Origin: Caballeronia zhejiangensis
GTDB taxonomy: Bacteria; Pseudomonadota; Gammaproteobacteria; Burkholderiales; Burkholderiaceae
DNA: 64,000 nucleotides
NCBI RefSeq assembly: GCF_000698575.1
Contig: NZ_JFHD01000001.1
Coordinates: forward strand, 558,001-622,000
Direction of reading: 5' to 3'
Both the position numbers and the translations under genes were made by a program. The notes under the pieces were generated by a model that made no database searches, had not been told where the DNA came from, and saw nothing but the letters and a program-made list of their open reading frames with translations. Shown piece after piece: positions 1 through 8,447 of the stretch (the stretch's first letter is position 1; every line of letters begins with the position of its first letter).

Positions 1-12
1 CGGCGTCCGTCC

Positions 13-1611
13 TCAGGCGCTCAGCCACACATCGGCGAGATTGCCTTCCAGCCCCTGCGCCGACACCGTGTGATTGCGCACGCGCCGGTTCGCGAGCGTG
101 ACCATGCGCGGCGCGACGAGATTCAGGATCGGCAGGTCGCGATACACGATTTGCTGAAACTGCTGATAGAGCGCCACGCGCTTCTTCTCATCCGTTTCGA
201 TCGATGCCGATTCGAGCAGCGTATCGACTTCCGCATTGCTGTAGTGCGGCGCGTTCGAGAACGGCACGCCGGGCCGGATGTTCTTCGACCAGTAGAGACG
301 CTGCACACCCACGCTCGGATCGAACAACGTATTCACGCCGATGCTCGTGAAGTCGAACTGACGGTCCGCATACACGCGCTTGAGGAACGAAGGCAGATCC
401 TGCGAACGCACGGTCACGTCGATGCCCACACGCGCGAGCGCCGACTTCACGTAATCGGCCTGACGCCGGTACATGTCGCCATAAGGCAGGAAATCGTGCG
501 TCAACTGGAAGCGCGGGCCGCCGTTCTTGCGCGGATAACCCGCGGCATCGAGCAGCTTTTCCGCGTTCGCGATATCGAATGCGTAAGGCGCGAGCTTCGC
601 GTCGTGATACGGCGAGGCGGGCGTGATCGGCGTCGGAGAAATGTCGGCGTAACCGTAGGCGATCGTCTTCTGCACGATCTGCGGATTGATCGCATGGGCG
701 ATCGCCTGACGCACGCGCACGTCCTTCAGGATCGGATGCGCGAGATTGAAATCGATCTCCGAGAGCGGTTCCAGAAAGCGATAACCGCGCGTTTCCACGG
801 CGAGCTGCGGCAATTGCGTGAGACGCGGCAGATCCGAAAGCGGCACCGGATTCTCGCCGCCGAGATCGAGCGCGCCGGTTTCGAACGCGGCGGAGCGCGC
901 GGCGGCATCGGGAATCACTTTGAACACGAGCGAATCGATATACGGCTTGCCCGCGTCCCAGTAATCCGGGTTGCGCTCGTAGACGATGCTCGCGCCCCGC
1001 GTCCACGACTTGAAGCGGAACGGCCCGGTGCCGATGGGCGCGTTGTTATGCGGGTTCGTCAGCGGATCGCCGTTCGCGTAGAGATGCTTCGGCACGATCG
1101 GCGATTCGCCCGCCGACAGCGCCTTCAGCAGATACGGCGCGGGCTTCGACAGTTCGATGATCGCGGTGCGCGCATCGGGCGTCGATACGCGCGTCACGTT
1201 GGCGAAGGTGCTGCGCCCGCGCGGATGGATCGACTTCAACAAGTCGATGGAAAACGCCACATCCGCCGATGTGAACGGCTCGCCGTCGTGCCACTTCACG
1301 TTCTGGCGCAGCGTGAACGTGTACTTGAGACCGTCCGGGCTCACGTTCCACGCGGTCGCGAGCTGCGCCTTCGGCTTCAGATCGAAGTCATAGGCGAGCA
1401 GACCTTCGAGCACCTTCGAACTCGCGACGAGCGCGGGGCCCGTCGTCTGGAAGATCGATACGAGCACGGGCGGCTCGGGATTGATCAACATGTTGAGCGT
1501 GCCGCCACGCCTGGGTGCCGCTTCCTGCGCGAAGGCGAGCGAAGACAGGCCGGCGGACGCGAGCGCCGCGCCTGATGAGACCAGAAAATCGCGTCGGTTG
1601 AAGCCTGCCAT
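13..1611 (-). CDS. ABC transporter substrate-binding protein, dipeptide/oligopeptide type (SBP_bac_5)
   Basis: A 532-residue periplasmic binding protein of the DppA/OppA-like family, expected to deliver a peptide, nickel-chelate or similar ligand to an ABC permease. The N-terminus carries a Tat-type signal (NRRDFL at residues 5-10, then a hydrophobic stretch ending near AFAQEA). The body shows family hallmarks: a tract starting GTLNMLINPEPP, the WHDGEPFTSADVAFS segment and the GTGPFRF motif. Length is normal for the family. The start is supported by a GAGAGGAA ribosome-binding site 9 bases upstream of ATG. No permease or ATPase gene is visible; partners may lie beyond the left edge. The ligand cannot be read from sequence. 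Confidence 0.9.
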   Translation of the reverse strand: MAGFNRRDFLVSSGAALASAGLSSLAFAQEAAPRRGGTLNMLINPEPPVLVSIFQTTGPALVASSKVLEGLLAYDFDLKPKAQLATAWNVSPDGLKYTFTLRQNVKWHDGEPFTSADVAFSIDLLKSIHPRGRSTFANVTRVSTPDARTAIIELSKPAPYLLKALSAGESPIVPKHLYANGDPLTNPHNNAPIGTGPFRFKSWTRGASIVYERNPDYWDAGKPYIDSLVFKVIPDAAARSAAFETGALDLGGENPVPLSDLPRLTQLPQLAVETRGYRFLEPLSEIDFNLAHPILKDVRVRQAIAHAINPQIVQKTIAYGYADISPTPITPASPYHDAKLAPYAFDIANAEKLLDAAGYPRKNGGPRFQLTHDFLPYGDMYRRQADYVKSALARVGIDVTVRSQDLPSFLKRVYADRQFDFTSIGVNTLFDPSVGVQRLYWSKNIRPGVPFSNAPHYSNAEVDTLLESASIETDEKKRVALYQQFQQIVYRDLPILNLVAPRMVTLANRRVRNHTVSAQGLEGNLADVWLSA

Positions 1612-1778
1612 GTGATGCCATTCCTCTCTGTTCGTTGTTCGACGGCCGAATATGACGCGCCGCGGCGATCACGATAAAACGGCTGCGCGCGCGCGTGAAC
1701 GAACGGTTATGCATATGGAAAGCATGGCGGCGCGAAAAGCATGTGACGTCGGGTGCAATGCCGAGAGGCGTGTTCACA

Positions 1779-1934
1779 CTATCGAAGTGTTTCCACGACG
1801 AGGGCGAAGTTGATAAAGCCGATGAACATCAGAATGACTTTGTCGAAGCACGAGAAAATCCGACGAAAGCCCTTCAACCGACGGAACAGCCGCGCCACTT
1901 CGTTGCGACGTTCGTACATTATCCGGTCGTACTA
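1779..1934 (-). pseudogene. IS5-family transposase, 3'-end remnant
   Basis: The minus strand encodes about 50 residues that look like the C-terminal end of an IS5-type DDE transposase: YDRIMYERRNEVARLFRRLK, then GFRRIF, then MFIGFINFALVV and a TAG stop. The upstream reading frame hits a stop just before YDR, and no terminal inverted repeats or rest of the element are visible, so this is a decayed fragment. It lies directly beside the PAAR/M35 island and marks past insertion or rearrangement there. The fragment is too short to assign to a named IS. Confidence 0.7.
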
Positions 1935-2132
1935 CCAAGGCTCGACGCGCGTGCTTAACGGAGGAATACGTTGAAGTTTGTAGATTCGAAGATTTTTTTA
2001 CCAGCATCCCGTTGAACTTTTCCAACGAGTTCGTATGCTGACGTCACTACTTCAACCGAGTGGCGTCTTTCCAAAAGCCTGAAAACATATGCCAAAAAGC
2101 ATGAATAACGAAACAGGTAGCAGGGCCCAATC

Positions 2133-2681
2133 ATGATGCGCCGGTTTGCTGTGGTCGGCGATAAGCTAAGTAACAACGGTGAGATTTGCGATTACAAAGG
2201 GCCCTTTTTCACGTTGAGCGGCCATCAAGCCGGGCTTATCAACGGTGCCGCATATTGTCCCGTCTGCAAGACAACCGGCTATATCGCGAAGGAAGGCGGT
2301 CGGCGCCGCATGACGTTAGGTGCAAGCGAGATAGCGCTAGAAAATGATGTCGTCATATGCGACTGTCCGGACCATCCGCGCATCTTCGCAAGACTCGCGG
2401 GGGAAGCTTGGTACGAAGATCTTGTCGAGAGTCTCGGGGCCATCCGTCATTGCGCGACTGGAAGTGACAACATCGCTGCCGCGCCTTTGGCGTCCGTGTT
2501 CGATGAAGCGTACGTTCTTCGCAGCAAGATGAACGGCAAGCCACTCTCTAACGTGGCGTATCGCCTGATTGGCGAAAGCGGAACGCTCATCGAGGGCGTG
2601 ACCGACGCAGCCGGCAGGACGCAACGCATCAGGACCAATGCGGCCGAGCGTGTGACGGTCGCGGTGGAGGATGTGAAGTAA
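2133..2681 (+). CDS. PAAR-domain protein, probable type VI secretion spike tip
   Basis: A 182-residue protein whose first half resembles the PAAR repeat proteins that cap VgrG spikes of type VI secretion systems (start MMRRFAVVGDKLSNNGEI, later GRRRMTLGASEIALENDVV and a metal-binding-like CPVCKTTGY). The second half (from about residue 125, KPLSNVAYRLIGESGTLIEG, then TDAAGRTQRI) resembles the small beta extension that links PAAR proteins to cargo. The stop codon overlaps the start of the next gene, which fits PAAR-effector coupling. No other T6SS gene is in the window, so this is an orphan effector island. Base composition is lower in GC than the flanks. The ATG at 2136 is an alternative start. 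Confidence 0.82.
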   Translation: MMRRFAVVGDKLSNNGEICDYKGPFFTLSGHQAGLINGAAYCPVCKTTGYIAKEGGRRRMTLGASEIALENDVVICDCPDHPRIFARLAGEAWYEDLVESLGAIRHCATGSDNIAAAPLASVFDEAYVLRSKMNGKPLSNVAYRLIGESGTLIEGVTDAAGRTQRIRTNAAERVTVAVEDVK

Positions 2682-3330
2682 TGGCAAAGGAGTTGTTCGA
2701 AGTTCATTCGTCGATGACTAACACGGTCGAGGGTTCGTCCGTGGATGTGTATGTCAACACGGAGCGCATTTGCCCGAATATGACGAATGCGGAATTCAGA
2801 AAGATGTTCGCTGCGGCGCAGGACGAAGCAGTTCAGAAGATTGAAATGCGCCTGGCTGCGTTAGATGTCTGGAGCGCCAGCGAAAAGGCTCGTGTATGGC
2901 GATGGTTCGGCCGCAACGACGAGGCCACTCATAGGCGGCTTCGAGATGGACTCACGAAAGTCCTTGAGGTAGTGCGCGGCTTCGGGCCCGAAAACGTAGT
3001 GCGAAGTGGGAGCGAAGCAGACCATGCAACAGGCTGCCTTCCGAACTCACGCACGGATGGCGTTGCGGCGCACGTATGCGCCCCGGATACCGCCACGCAC
3101 ACAATGGCAATCGATCTGAGCTTTTGCACGATGCGGCCGTGGAGCGGCACAGGTGACTCGCAGGCATCAACTATCATTCATGAGGCGACTCATTTTCTCG
3201 ACACGATGGCAACGGCGACCCTCAGTACACGATAACTTTCAGGCTAAAGGAATGGGGGCAGGCGCATCCGGATCTTGCAATAGTGAATGCTGACAGCGTG
3301 GCGGGGTACTGTGTCTTTTCTGAAAATTAA
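2681..3330 (+). pseudogene. M35-like zinc metallopeptidase, putative T6SS effector, frameshifted
   Basis: The uninterrupted frame (2681-3235, 184 residues) carries the zinc-binding helix HEATH (167-171) of deuterolysin-like M35 peptidases, but ends abruptly after ATLSTR. In the next frame, beginning at 3214, the sequence continues as GDPQYTITFRLKEW and ends ...ADSVAGYCVFSEN with a stop at 3328-3330. GD-x-x-Y is where the M35 family supplies its third zinc ligand (Asp), so one base has been lost. Restoring a G to the GG at 3214-3215 gives MATGDPQY and a 215-residue protein. Either the gene is inactivated or this is a sequencing error. It starts inside the PAAR stop codon and overlaps the next gene. 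Target and toxicity are inferred. Confidence 0.75.
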
Positions 3331-3751
3331 GCTCCTGATTCCGGCGCTCTTGCTCGCGTGGTTCGGTTCAGCACTGGCCTGTGATGGCCCACAGAATCAA
3401 CGTGGAGAAAATATCGATGTTCTCTTCGCGCGAAATTCTGCGTCGCTCAGTGTCAAGGAATTGGCACGGCTCTCGGCATGGTCCGCAGAAATGCGAAAGT
3501 TTGAATACGCGGACGTTATTCAAGTGGTCGGCCTCGCGGAATCAATCGAGGTTATGCCGAGGAAGCTGGCAGAACAGCGTGCCCAAAAGGTGTGGAGCGC
3601 CATGCAGCAGTTCGGCTTACAAAGTTCGCATTTGTGGGTAACTGGGCGCGTTTATACCGTGCGTGAGCCACGAAGGTTTTCCGAGCCGGGTGGGCAGCGG
3701 GTGGAAATCACGTTCGGTCCCGGATGCCCGAACAACTGTTGCACGCGCTAG
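3311..3751 (+). CDS. Exported OmpA-like domain protein, PAAR/M35 island
   Basis: I place the start at GTG 3311 rather than the upstream ATG 3287, because the protein then begins with a clean signal sequence (VSFLKIKLLIPALLLAWFG, cleavage near ALA-C). This gives 146 residues. The mature part resembles an OmpA-type peptidoglycan-binding fold: IDVLFARNSASLSVKELARL, VVGLAESIE, KLAEQRAQKVWSAMQQFGL and a terminal GGQRVEITF. It overlaps the repaired end of the M35-like gene by 20 bases, so the two were probably translated together. A periplasmic immunity or accessory role is inferred only from position. Confidence 0.65.
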   Translation: MSFLKIKLLIPALLLAWFGSALACDGPQNQRGENIDVLFARNSASLSVKELARLSAWSAEMRKFEYADVIQVVGLAESIEVMPRKLAEQRAQKVWSAMQQFGLQSSHLWVTGRVYTVREPRRFSEPGGQRVEITFGPGCPNNCCTR

Positions 3752-3793
3752 AGGCGATCGCTACGCCACGCGCACCGCTCCCCCACCACCCGC

Positions 3794-5131
3794 CTAATGC
3801 ATGTCGAGCACCGCGCCCTCGGGCACCGACAACCCCAGATGGCTGCGCAAGGTCTTGCCCTCATAGGCGCGACGGAAAATGCCGCGCCGCTGAAGTATCG
3901 GCACGACGCCTTCCGTGAAGGCTTCGAGACCATCGGGCAGCACGTCGGGCATCAGATTGAAGCCGTCGGCGGCGCCGTTCCTGAACCAGTGCTCGATGTC
4001 ATCCGCGACTTGCTCGGGCGTGCCGACGATCACGCGATGTCCGCCGCCGCCCGCCAGCGCACGGATGAGCTCGCGCACCGTGTAGCCATGCGTGCGCGCC
4101 TGCGCGAGCGTCGCGTTGAAGAACGTGTGATTGCCGTTGCCGCCATTGGGCAGCGGCAAGTCGTCGGGCAAACGCCTGTCGAGCGAAAGCGAATCGACGG
4201 GCACGCCGAGCGTGCCAGCGATGCGGTTCAGGCTGTACTGCACCGGAATCAGATCGACGAGTTCGTCACGGCGTCGCAGCGCCTCGCTTTCCGTCGAACC
4301 GATGATCGTCGTCAGTCCCGCGAGCACTTTCACCGCGTTCGCGCCGCGTCCGTAACGCGCCGCGCGCGCGTTGAGATCTTCGCGATATGCACGCGATTCA
4401 TCGAACGATTGCGAGGCCGAAAACACCGCTTCCGCGTGACGCGCGGCAAGCTCGCGTCCGTCGCCCGATGCGCCCGCCTGCACCAGAACCGGATGACCCT
4501 GTGCCGAGCGCGGCAGATTCAGCGCGCCGCGCACGCTGAAGAATCGCCCACGATGATCGGCCGGATGCACCTTGTCGAGATCGACGAAGCGCCCGCTCGA
4601 TTTGTCCGCGATGAATGCGTCGTCATCCCAGCTATTCCACAGCGTCTTGACGAGCGCCGCGAACTCGTCCGCGCGTGCATAGCGCGTTGCATGGTCGGGG
4701 ACCGTGTCGTGACCGAAGTTGCGCGCAGACGGCAGGTCCGCGGTCGTCACGATGTTCCAGCCCGCGCGCCCGCCGCTGATCAGATCGAGCGTCGCGAATC
4801 GGCGTGCGATGTTATACGGCTCGTTGTAACTCGTCGATGCCGTCGCGATCAGCCCAAGATGCGTGGTCGCGGCTGCAATGCTCGTGAGGAGCATCGTCGG
4901 TTCGAGCGCCGTGATAGGGCGCATGTCGAGCTGATCGGAGATCGCGGCGCTATCGGCGAGAAAGATTGCATCGAGACACGCGCGTTCCGCCAGCTGCGCC
5001 AGGCGCACATAGTGGCTCACGTCGAGGAATACGTTCGGATCCGAATCCGGCAGACGCCATGCCGACGGCACGAATCCGGAATGAAGCGCGTTGATGTTCA
5101 GATGCAGTTGGCGCGGGGCATCGCCGCTCAT
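3794..5131 (-). CDS. LLM-class flavin-dependent monooxygenase (NtaA/SnaA/DszA type)
   Basis: A 445-residue FMN-dependent monooxygenase of the bacterial-luciferase-like NtaA/DszA group. Family features are FLADSAAISDQL, ASTSYNEPYNIARRFATLD, GGRAGWNIVTT, GHPVLVQAGASGDGRELAAR and DGFNLMPDVLP. Such enzymes use reduced FMN and O2 to cleave C-S or C-N bonds in sulfonates, sulfones or chelators. Start chosen at ATG 5131, which has GGAG six bases upstream; the longer reading frame to 5191 lacks this. A second, related enzyme lies two genes upstream with an SsuA-like binding protein between them, which suggests organosulfur use. The substrate is not determined. Confidence 0.88.
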   Translation of the reverse strand: MSGDAPRQLHLNINALHSGFVPSAWRLPDSDPNVFLDVSHYVRLAQLAERACLDAIFLADSAAISDQLDMRPITALEPTMLLTSIAAATTHLGLIATASTSYNEPYNIARRFATLDLISGGRAGWNIVTTADLPSARNFGHDTVPDHATRYARADEFAALVKTLWNSWDDDAFIADKSSGRFVDLDKVHPADHRGRFFSVRGALNLPRSAQGHPVLVQAGASGDGRELAARHAEAVFSASQSFDESRAYREDLNARAARYGRGANAVKVLAGLTTIIGSTESEALRRRDELVDLIPVQYSLNRIAGTLGVPVDSLSLDRRLPDDLPLPNGGNGNHTFFNATLAQARTHGYTVRELIRALAGGGGHRVIVGTPEQVADDIEHWFRNGAADGFNLMPDVLPDGLEAFTEGVVPILQRRGIFRRAYEGKTLRSHLGLSVPEGAVLDMH

Positions 5132-5262
5132 GGAAAGCTCCACAGAAAGGGATAACTCTCCATCTTGTACGGGCGACGCGAACGACGCCACGAACGAATT
5201 CGACGAAGCATATGAAAAGCGGCGCTAAACGGATAAGGCTTGCGTAGCGCGCGCGTCGATCC

Positions 5263-6216
5263 TTACCTGATCTGCAACACCGCCTGGCGCACATCGATGC
5301 GGCGCGGAATCACCTTCGTATCGAAAGCCAGATTCGCCGAGTCCTGCTGCGCGCCAAGGACGTCGTCGGGAATCGGATAGCTCGCGCCCCACTCCAGGCG
5401 CGAGATCGCCCGGTTCCATACGGCGAGCGGCACGCCCGTATTGGCGGACAAAAAGCGCGCCGTATCCTGCGGATGCGCGAGGCTGTCGTTCGTCTGACGT
5501 GCAAGCTGATCGAACAGCAGACGCAGCGCGGCGGGATACTTTTGCGCGAAGTCGCGCGTCGCGATATAGAAGCCGTATTGCGGCACCGACAGATCCCCGA
5601 TGGTGAGAATGGTCCGCGCGCCGGTGGTCAGTTCGGTGTCCGCGTAACGCGGATCGGGCACGGCCCACGCATCGATGAAGCCGCGCTCGAACGCCGAGCG
5701 CGCATCGCCATAGGACAGGTACGTGAACTGCGCGGCGTTCGGGTCCATGTGGGCATCCTGCATCGCCTTCAGCACGAACAGGTGCCCTTGCGAGCCCTTG
5801 GCGAAGGCGATCTTTCTGCCCTTCAGATCGCGCAGGTCCTTCACGGGCGAATCCTTCGGCACGACGATCGCATAGCTTTTGACGAGTCTCGGCGCATACG
5901 CCACATACACGACCGATGGCGCCGCGCCCGCCTGCGCCATGATCGGCGGCGTCGAGCCGACCGTGCCTACATCGACGTCGCCCGCATTGATGGCTTCGAC
6001 GAGCGGCGCGCCATACACGAACTCGTGCCACGAAACCTTGACGTGATGCGAAGCGAAGGCCTGCTCCAGCTTGCCCGATGCCCGCAGCGCGACGAGACCG
6101 TCGCCCTTCTGGATTCCGATGTTGATCTGCGCGGGATAGCCCTCGTCAGCGTGCGCAGCAAACGCGGCGGCGAAGCAACCGGCGGCGATGATGGATTTCA
6201 GGAAGCGGATCGGCAT
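5263..6216 (-). CDS. Aliphatic-sulfonate-type ABC substrate-binding protein (SsuA/TauA-like)
   Basis: A 317-residue exported binding protein (signal peptide FLKSIIAAGCFAAAFAAHADE). It has the SsuA/TauA/NMT1 fold pattern: IGIQKGDGLVALRASGKLEQ, VDVGTVGSTPPIMAQA, DLKGRKIAFAKGSQGH and AWAVPDPRYAD. The ATG at 6216 overlaps the TGA of the upstream monooxygenase by one base (TGATG), showing translational coupling. A TTG at 6219 is less likely. No cognate permease or ATPase accompanies it here, so it may feed a transporter encoded elsewhere. The ligand (sulfonate, taurine or sulfate ester) is inferred from the family and neighbours. Confidence 0.88.
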   Translation of the reverse strand: MPIRFLKSIIAAGCFAAAFAAHADEGYPAQINIGIQKGDGLVALRASGKLEQAFASHHVKVSWHEFVYGAPLVEAINAGDVDVGTVGSTPPIMAQAGAAPSVVYVAYAPRLVKSYAIVVPKDSPVKDLRDLKGRKIAFAKGSQGHLFVLKAMQDAHMDPNAAQFTYLSYGDARSAFERGFIDAWAVPDPRYADTELTTGARTILTIGDLSVPQYGFYIATRDFAQKYPAALRLLFDQLARQTNDSLAHPQDTARFLSANTGVPLAVWNRAISRLEWGASYPIPDDVLGAQQDSANLAFDTKVIPRRIDVRQAVLQIR

Positions 6217-7544
6217 CAAGACTTGAAATAAGGATTGGCGGGACGTGCGAGACCGTAGTGACCGCGCAGCGTGGCGGCTTCGTACTCGCGCCGGAACAGG
6301 CCGCGCCTTTGCAGAATCGGCACGACATGCTCGGTGAAGTGCTCGAGCTGCGCGGGCAGTACGGGCGGCATCACGTTGAAGCCATCGGCGGCACGGCTTT
6401 CGGTCCAGTCGGCAATGACATCTGCAATCTGTTCGGGCGTGCCGGACAGCGTGAAATGCCCGCGCGCCGCCGCGAGCTTCCTCAACAGGCTGCGCAAGGT
6501 CGGACGCTCGCGCGCCACCAGTTGCGTGATGACTGCCGCGCGGCTTTGCGCGGCCTGCACCGTCGACGGGTCCGGAAAGTCATCGACGGACAGCGGCTGA
6601 TCGAGCGGCAGCGTCGAGAAATCGTAGCCGCCGAAGCGGTTCGACAGGCGGCCGAGTCCCACGCTGACATCGGTGATCGAGTCGAGTTCGTCGAGCAGAG
6701 CGCTGGCTTCGGCTTCGGTCGAACCGATCGCCGCGCTGATGCCCGGCAGGATCACGATGTCCTGCTCCGAGCGGCCCGCGGCCCTCGCGCCCGCCTTGAG
6801 CTCGGCATAAAAGTCGATCGCGGATTGCTTCGTCAGATGCGCGGTGAAGACGGCTTCCGCATGGCGCGCGGCGAACGCCTTGCCCGTCGCCGACGAGCCC
6901 GCCTGCACCAGCACCGGATGCCCCTGTGGCGGGCGCGGCAGATTCAGCGGCCCCGCCACGCGATGAAACTTCCCGCGATAGCCGATCTTGCGCACGCGCG
7001 CCGGATCGAGAAAGCGTCCGCTCGACGCGTCATCGATGATGGCGTCATCGGCCCAGCTATCCCACAGTTGCGTGACGACTTCGAGAAACTCGTGCGCGCG
7101 TGCGTAGCGCTCCGCATGCTCGATCTGCTGCTCGTAGCCGAAGTTCGGCCCCGCGCCGCCGACCCACGAGGTCACGATGTTCCAGCCGATGCGCCCGCGC
7201 GAAATGTGATCCAGCGAAGCGAACTGACGCGCGAGATTGAACGGCTCGGTGTACGTGGTCGATGCCGTCGCGATCAGCCCGATGCGCGAAGTCGCCTGCG
7301 AAAGCGCCGCGAGCGTGGTGATCGGTTCGAGCGCGCCGGACGCGACGAATTGCGCGCCATCGCCGAGCGCGAGGGCATCGGCGAAAAACACGGAATCGAA
7401 CAGGCTTTGCTCGGCCCTGACGGCGAGATCGCGAAAATAGTCGATATCGGTCAGCGCCTGGCGCGTCGCGCCGGAATGACGCCAGCCTGCTTCATGATGG
7501 CCGCGTCCGTGAACGAAGAGATTCAGATGTATAGGTCGGGGCAT
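6216..7544 (-). CDS. LLM-class flavin-dependent monooxygenase (NtaA/SnaA/DszA type), second copy
   Basis: A 442-residue paralogue of the enzyme at 3794-5131 with the same motifs: FFADALALGDG, ASTTYTEPFNLARQFASLDH, GRIGWNIVTSWVGG, GHPVLVQAGSSATGKAFAAR and DGFNVMPPVLPAQLEHF. It is expected to act as a two-component FMN-reductase-dependent monooxygenase in the cytoplasm. It follows the DUF3088 gene by 24 bases and is coupled to the SsuA-like gene, so DUF3088, monooxygenase and binding protein form one minus-strand operon, with the first monooxygenase 131 bases further on. No flavin reductase gene is present in the window. Confidence 0.88.
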   Translation of the reverse strand: MPRPIHLNLFVHGRGHHEAGWRHSGATRQALTDIDYFRDLAVRAEQSLFDSVFFADALALGDGAQFVASGALEPITTLAALSQATSRIGLIATASTTYTEPFNLARQFASLDHISRGRIGWNIVTSWVGGAGPNFGYEQQIEHAERYARAHEFLEVVTQLWDSWADDAIIDDASSGRFLDPARVRKIGYRGKFHRVAGPLNLPRPPQGHPVLVQAGSSATGKAFAARHAEAVFTAHLTKQSAIDFYAELKAGARAAGRSEQDIVILPGISAAIGSTEAEASALLDELDSITDVSVGLGRLSNRFGGYDFSTLPLDQPLSVDDFPDPSTVQAAQSRAAVITQLVARERPTLRSLLRKLAAARGHFTLSGTPEQIADVIADWTESRAADGFNVMPPVLPAQLEHFTEHVVPILQRRGLFRREYEAATLRGHYGLARPANPYFKS

Positions 7545-7568
7545 GAGCGAATAGTCTCGTTTGCCGGA

Positions 7569-7931
7569 TCAGTCATGCACTTTGGGAAAACCGTGGCGCT
7601 CTGCGAGCAACGCGAGAATGCGGCGCGTATCGGTGACGAAGCGTTTCTCGCCGACGGTTTGCGCGTCGGACGGCGCGGGGTACGCATCGCCCAGCACCAG
7701 CACCGGCAGACTTTGATGCGCCTCGCTCAGTGCTTCGACCGCGGCCTTGCGGGGACGCTCGAAGGGCACGCGGCGGATATCGAGGCGCGCGTTGCGCGCC
7801 GGATCGCTTGCGAGCAGACCTTCGATCGGCGCACCGTCCGGGCAGATGAACACTTCGCCCGGGCGCTTCGGATCGGTGAAGCCCGGTTCCAGCAGAATGA
7901 GTAGATCGCGTTGGGTCATGGTCGGCGTCAT
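7569..7931 (-). CDS. DUF3088-family protein
   Basis: A 120-residue soluble protein (RDLLILLEPGFTDPKRPGEVFICPDG, then ARLDIRRVPFERPRKAAVEAL and LPVLVLGDAYP) that I recognise as DUF3088-like. The pattern of a short beta strand, an F-x-C-P segment and a later LPVLVL strand looks thioredoxin-like, but no CxxC is present. No biochemical role is known to me. It is the first gene of the operon with the second monooxygenase and the SsuA-like protein. An internal ATG at 7919 (MTQRDLL) is an alternative start. Confidence 0.7.
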   Translation of the reverse strand: MTPTMTQRDLLILLEPGFTDPKRPGEVFICPDGAPIEGLLASDPARNARLDIRRVPFERPRKAAVEALSEAHQSLPVLVLGDAYPAPSDAQTVGEKRFVTDTRRILALLAERHGFPKVHD

Positions 7932-8084
7932 GCGTGGTTGAGAGCCGCCACAGCGTAACCATCCCGCGCGGAGATTGGAACGAATTGGATCTGCTAACCA
8001 AATCTGCGGCGCGCATGACGAAAGACGGATCGCGGGCGCCTTCCGGACCGACAGCTCATGCGGCTATCCGATGCTTCCTCGACG

Positions 8085-8306
8085 TTATCCGCGCTTCTTG
8101 CGCGCGCTGCGCTGATCGATCCACAGCCGCGCCCAGCGTGCCGCATAGGCGATCGCATGATCGCGCTCGAAGAAGTAATCGAGCGCATCGAAAGTGAAGC
8201 TTGCACCGTGCGCGTACCGGCGATGTTCGATCGTCAGGTTGGCCGCATACAAGCCGCTCGGCATGGCCTGAGCGGAGGGTGCAACCTCATAACCTTTGTA
8301 TTGCAT
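8085..8306 (-). CDS. Small conserved-looking hypothetical protein
   Basis: A 73-residue protein beginning MQYKGYEVAPSAQAMPSGLY. The start at 8306 is preferred over the upstream start at 8339 because GAGGA lies nine bases before it. It has a mixed alpha/beta look (AANLTIEHRRYAHGASFTF, then DYFFERDHAIAYAARWARLWID) and a basic tail, with no signal peptide or membrane segment. It resembles short uncharacterised Burkholderiaceae proteins with a YKGYEV start. Function unknown. It stands alone between the sulfur operon and the sulfite dehydrogenase pair. Confidence 0.6.
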   Translation of the reverse strand: MQYKGYEVAPSAQAMPSGLYAANLTIEHRRYAHGASFTFDALDYFFERDHAIAYAARWARLWIDQRSARKKRG

Positions 8307-8447
8307 GGAGCGAGTCCTCGCGGCAAATTCAGGCAACATTGCCCGAACCGCTTCATGCTAGGGGCCGACGAACGCATGGCCAACCAATCCTTTTACGTTT
8401 GCAAATCACCGGCCGCATCGATTCGTCATTACGTCATGCTATGCATG

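Noticed and set aside
2133..3751. Part of a full type VI secretion cluster
   Set aside because: No VgrG, Hcp, Tss or ClpV-like gene in the window; only an orphan cargo set.
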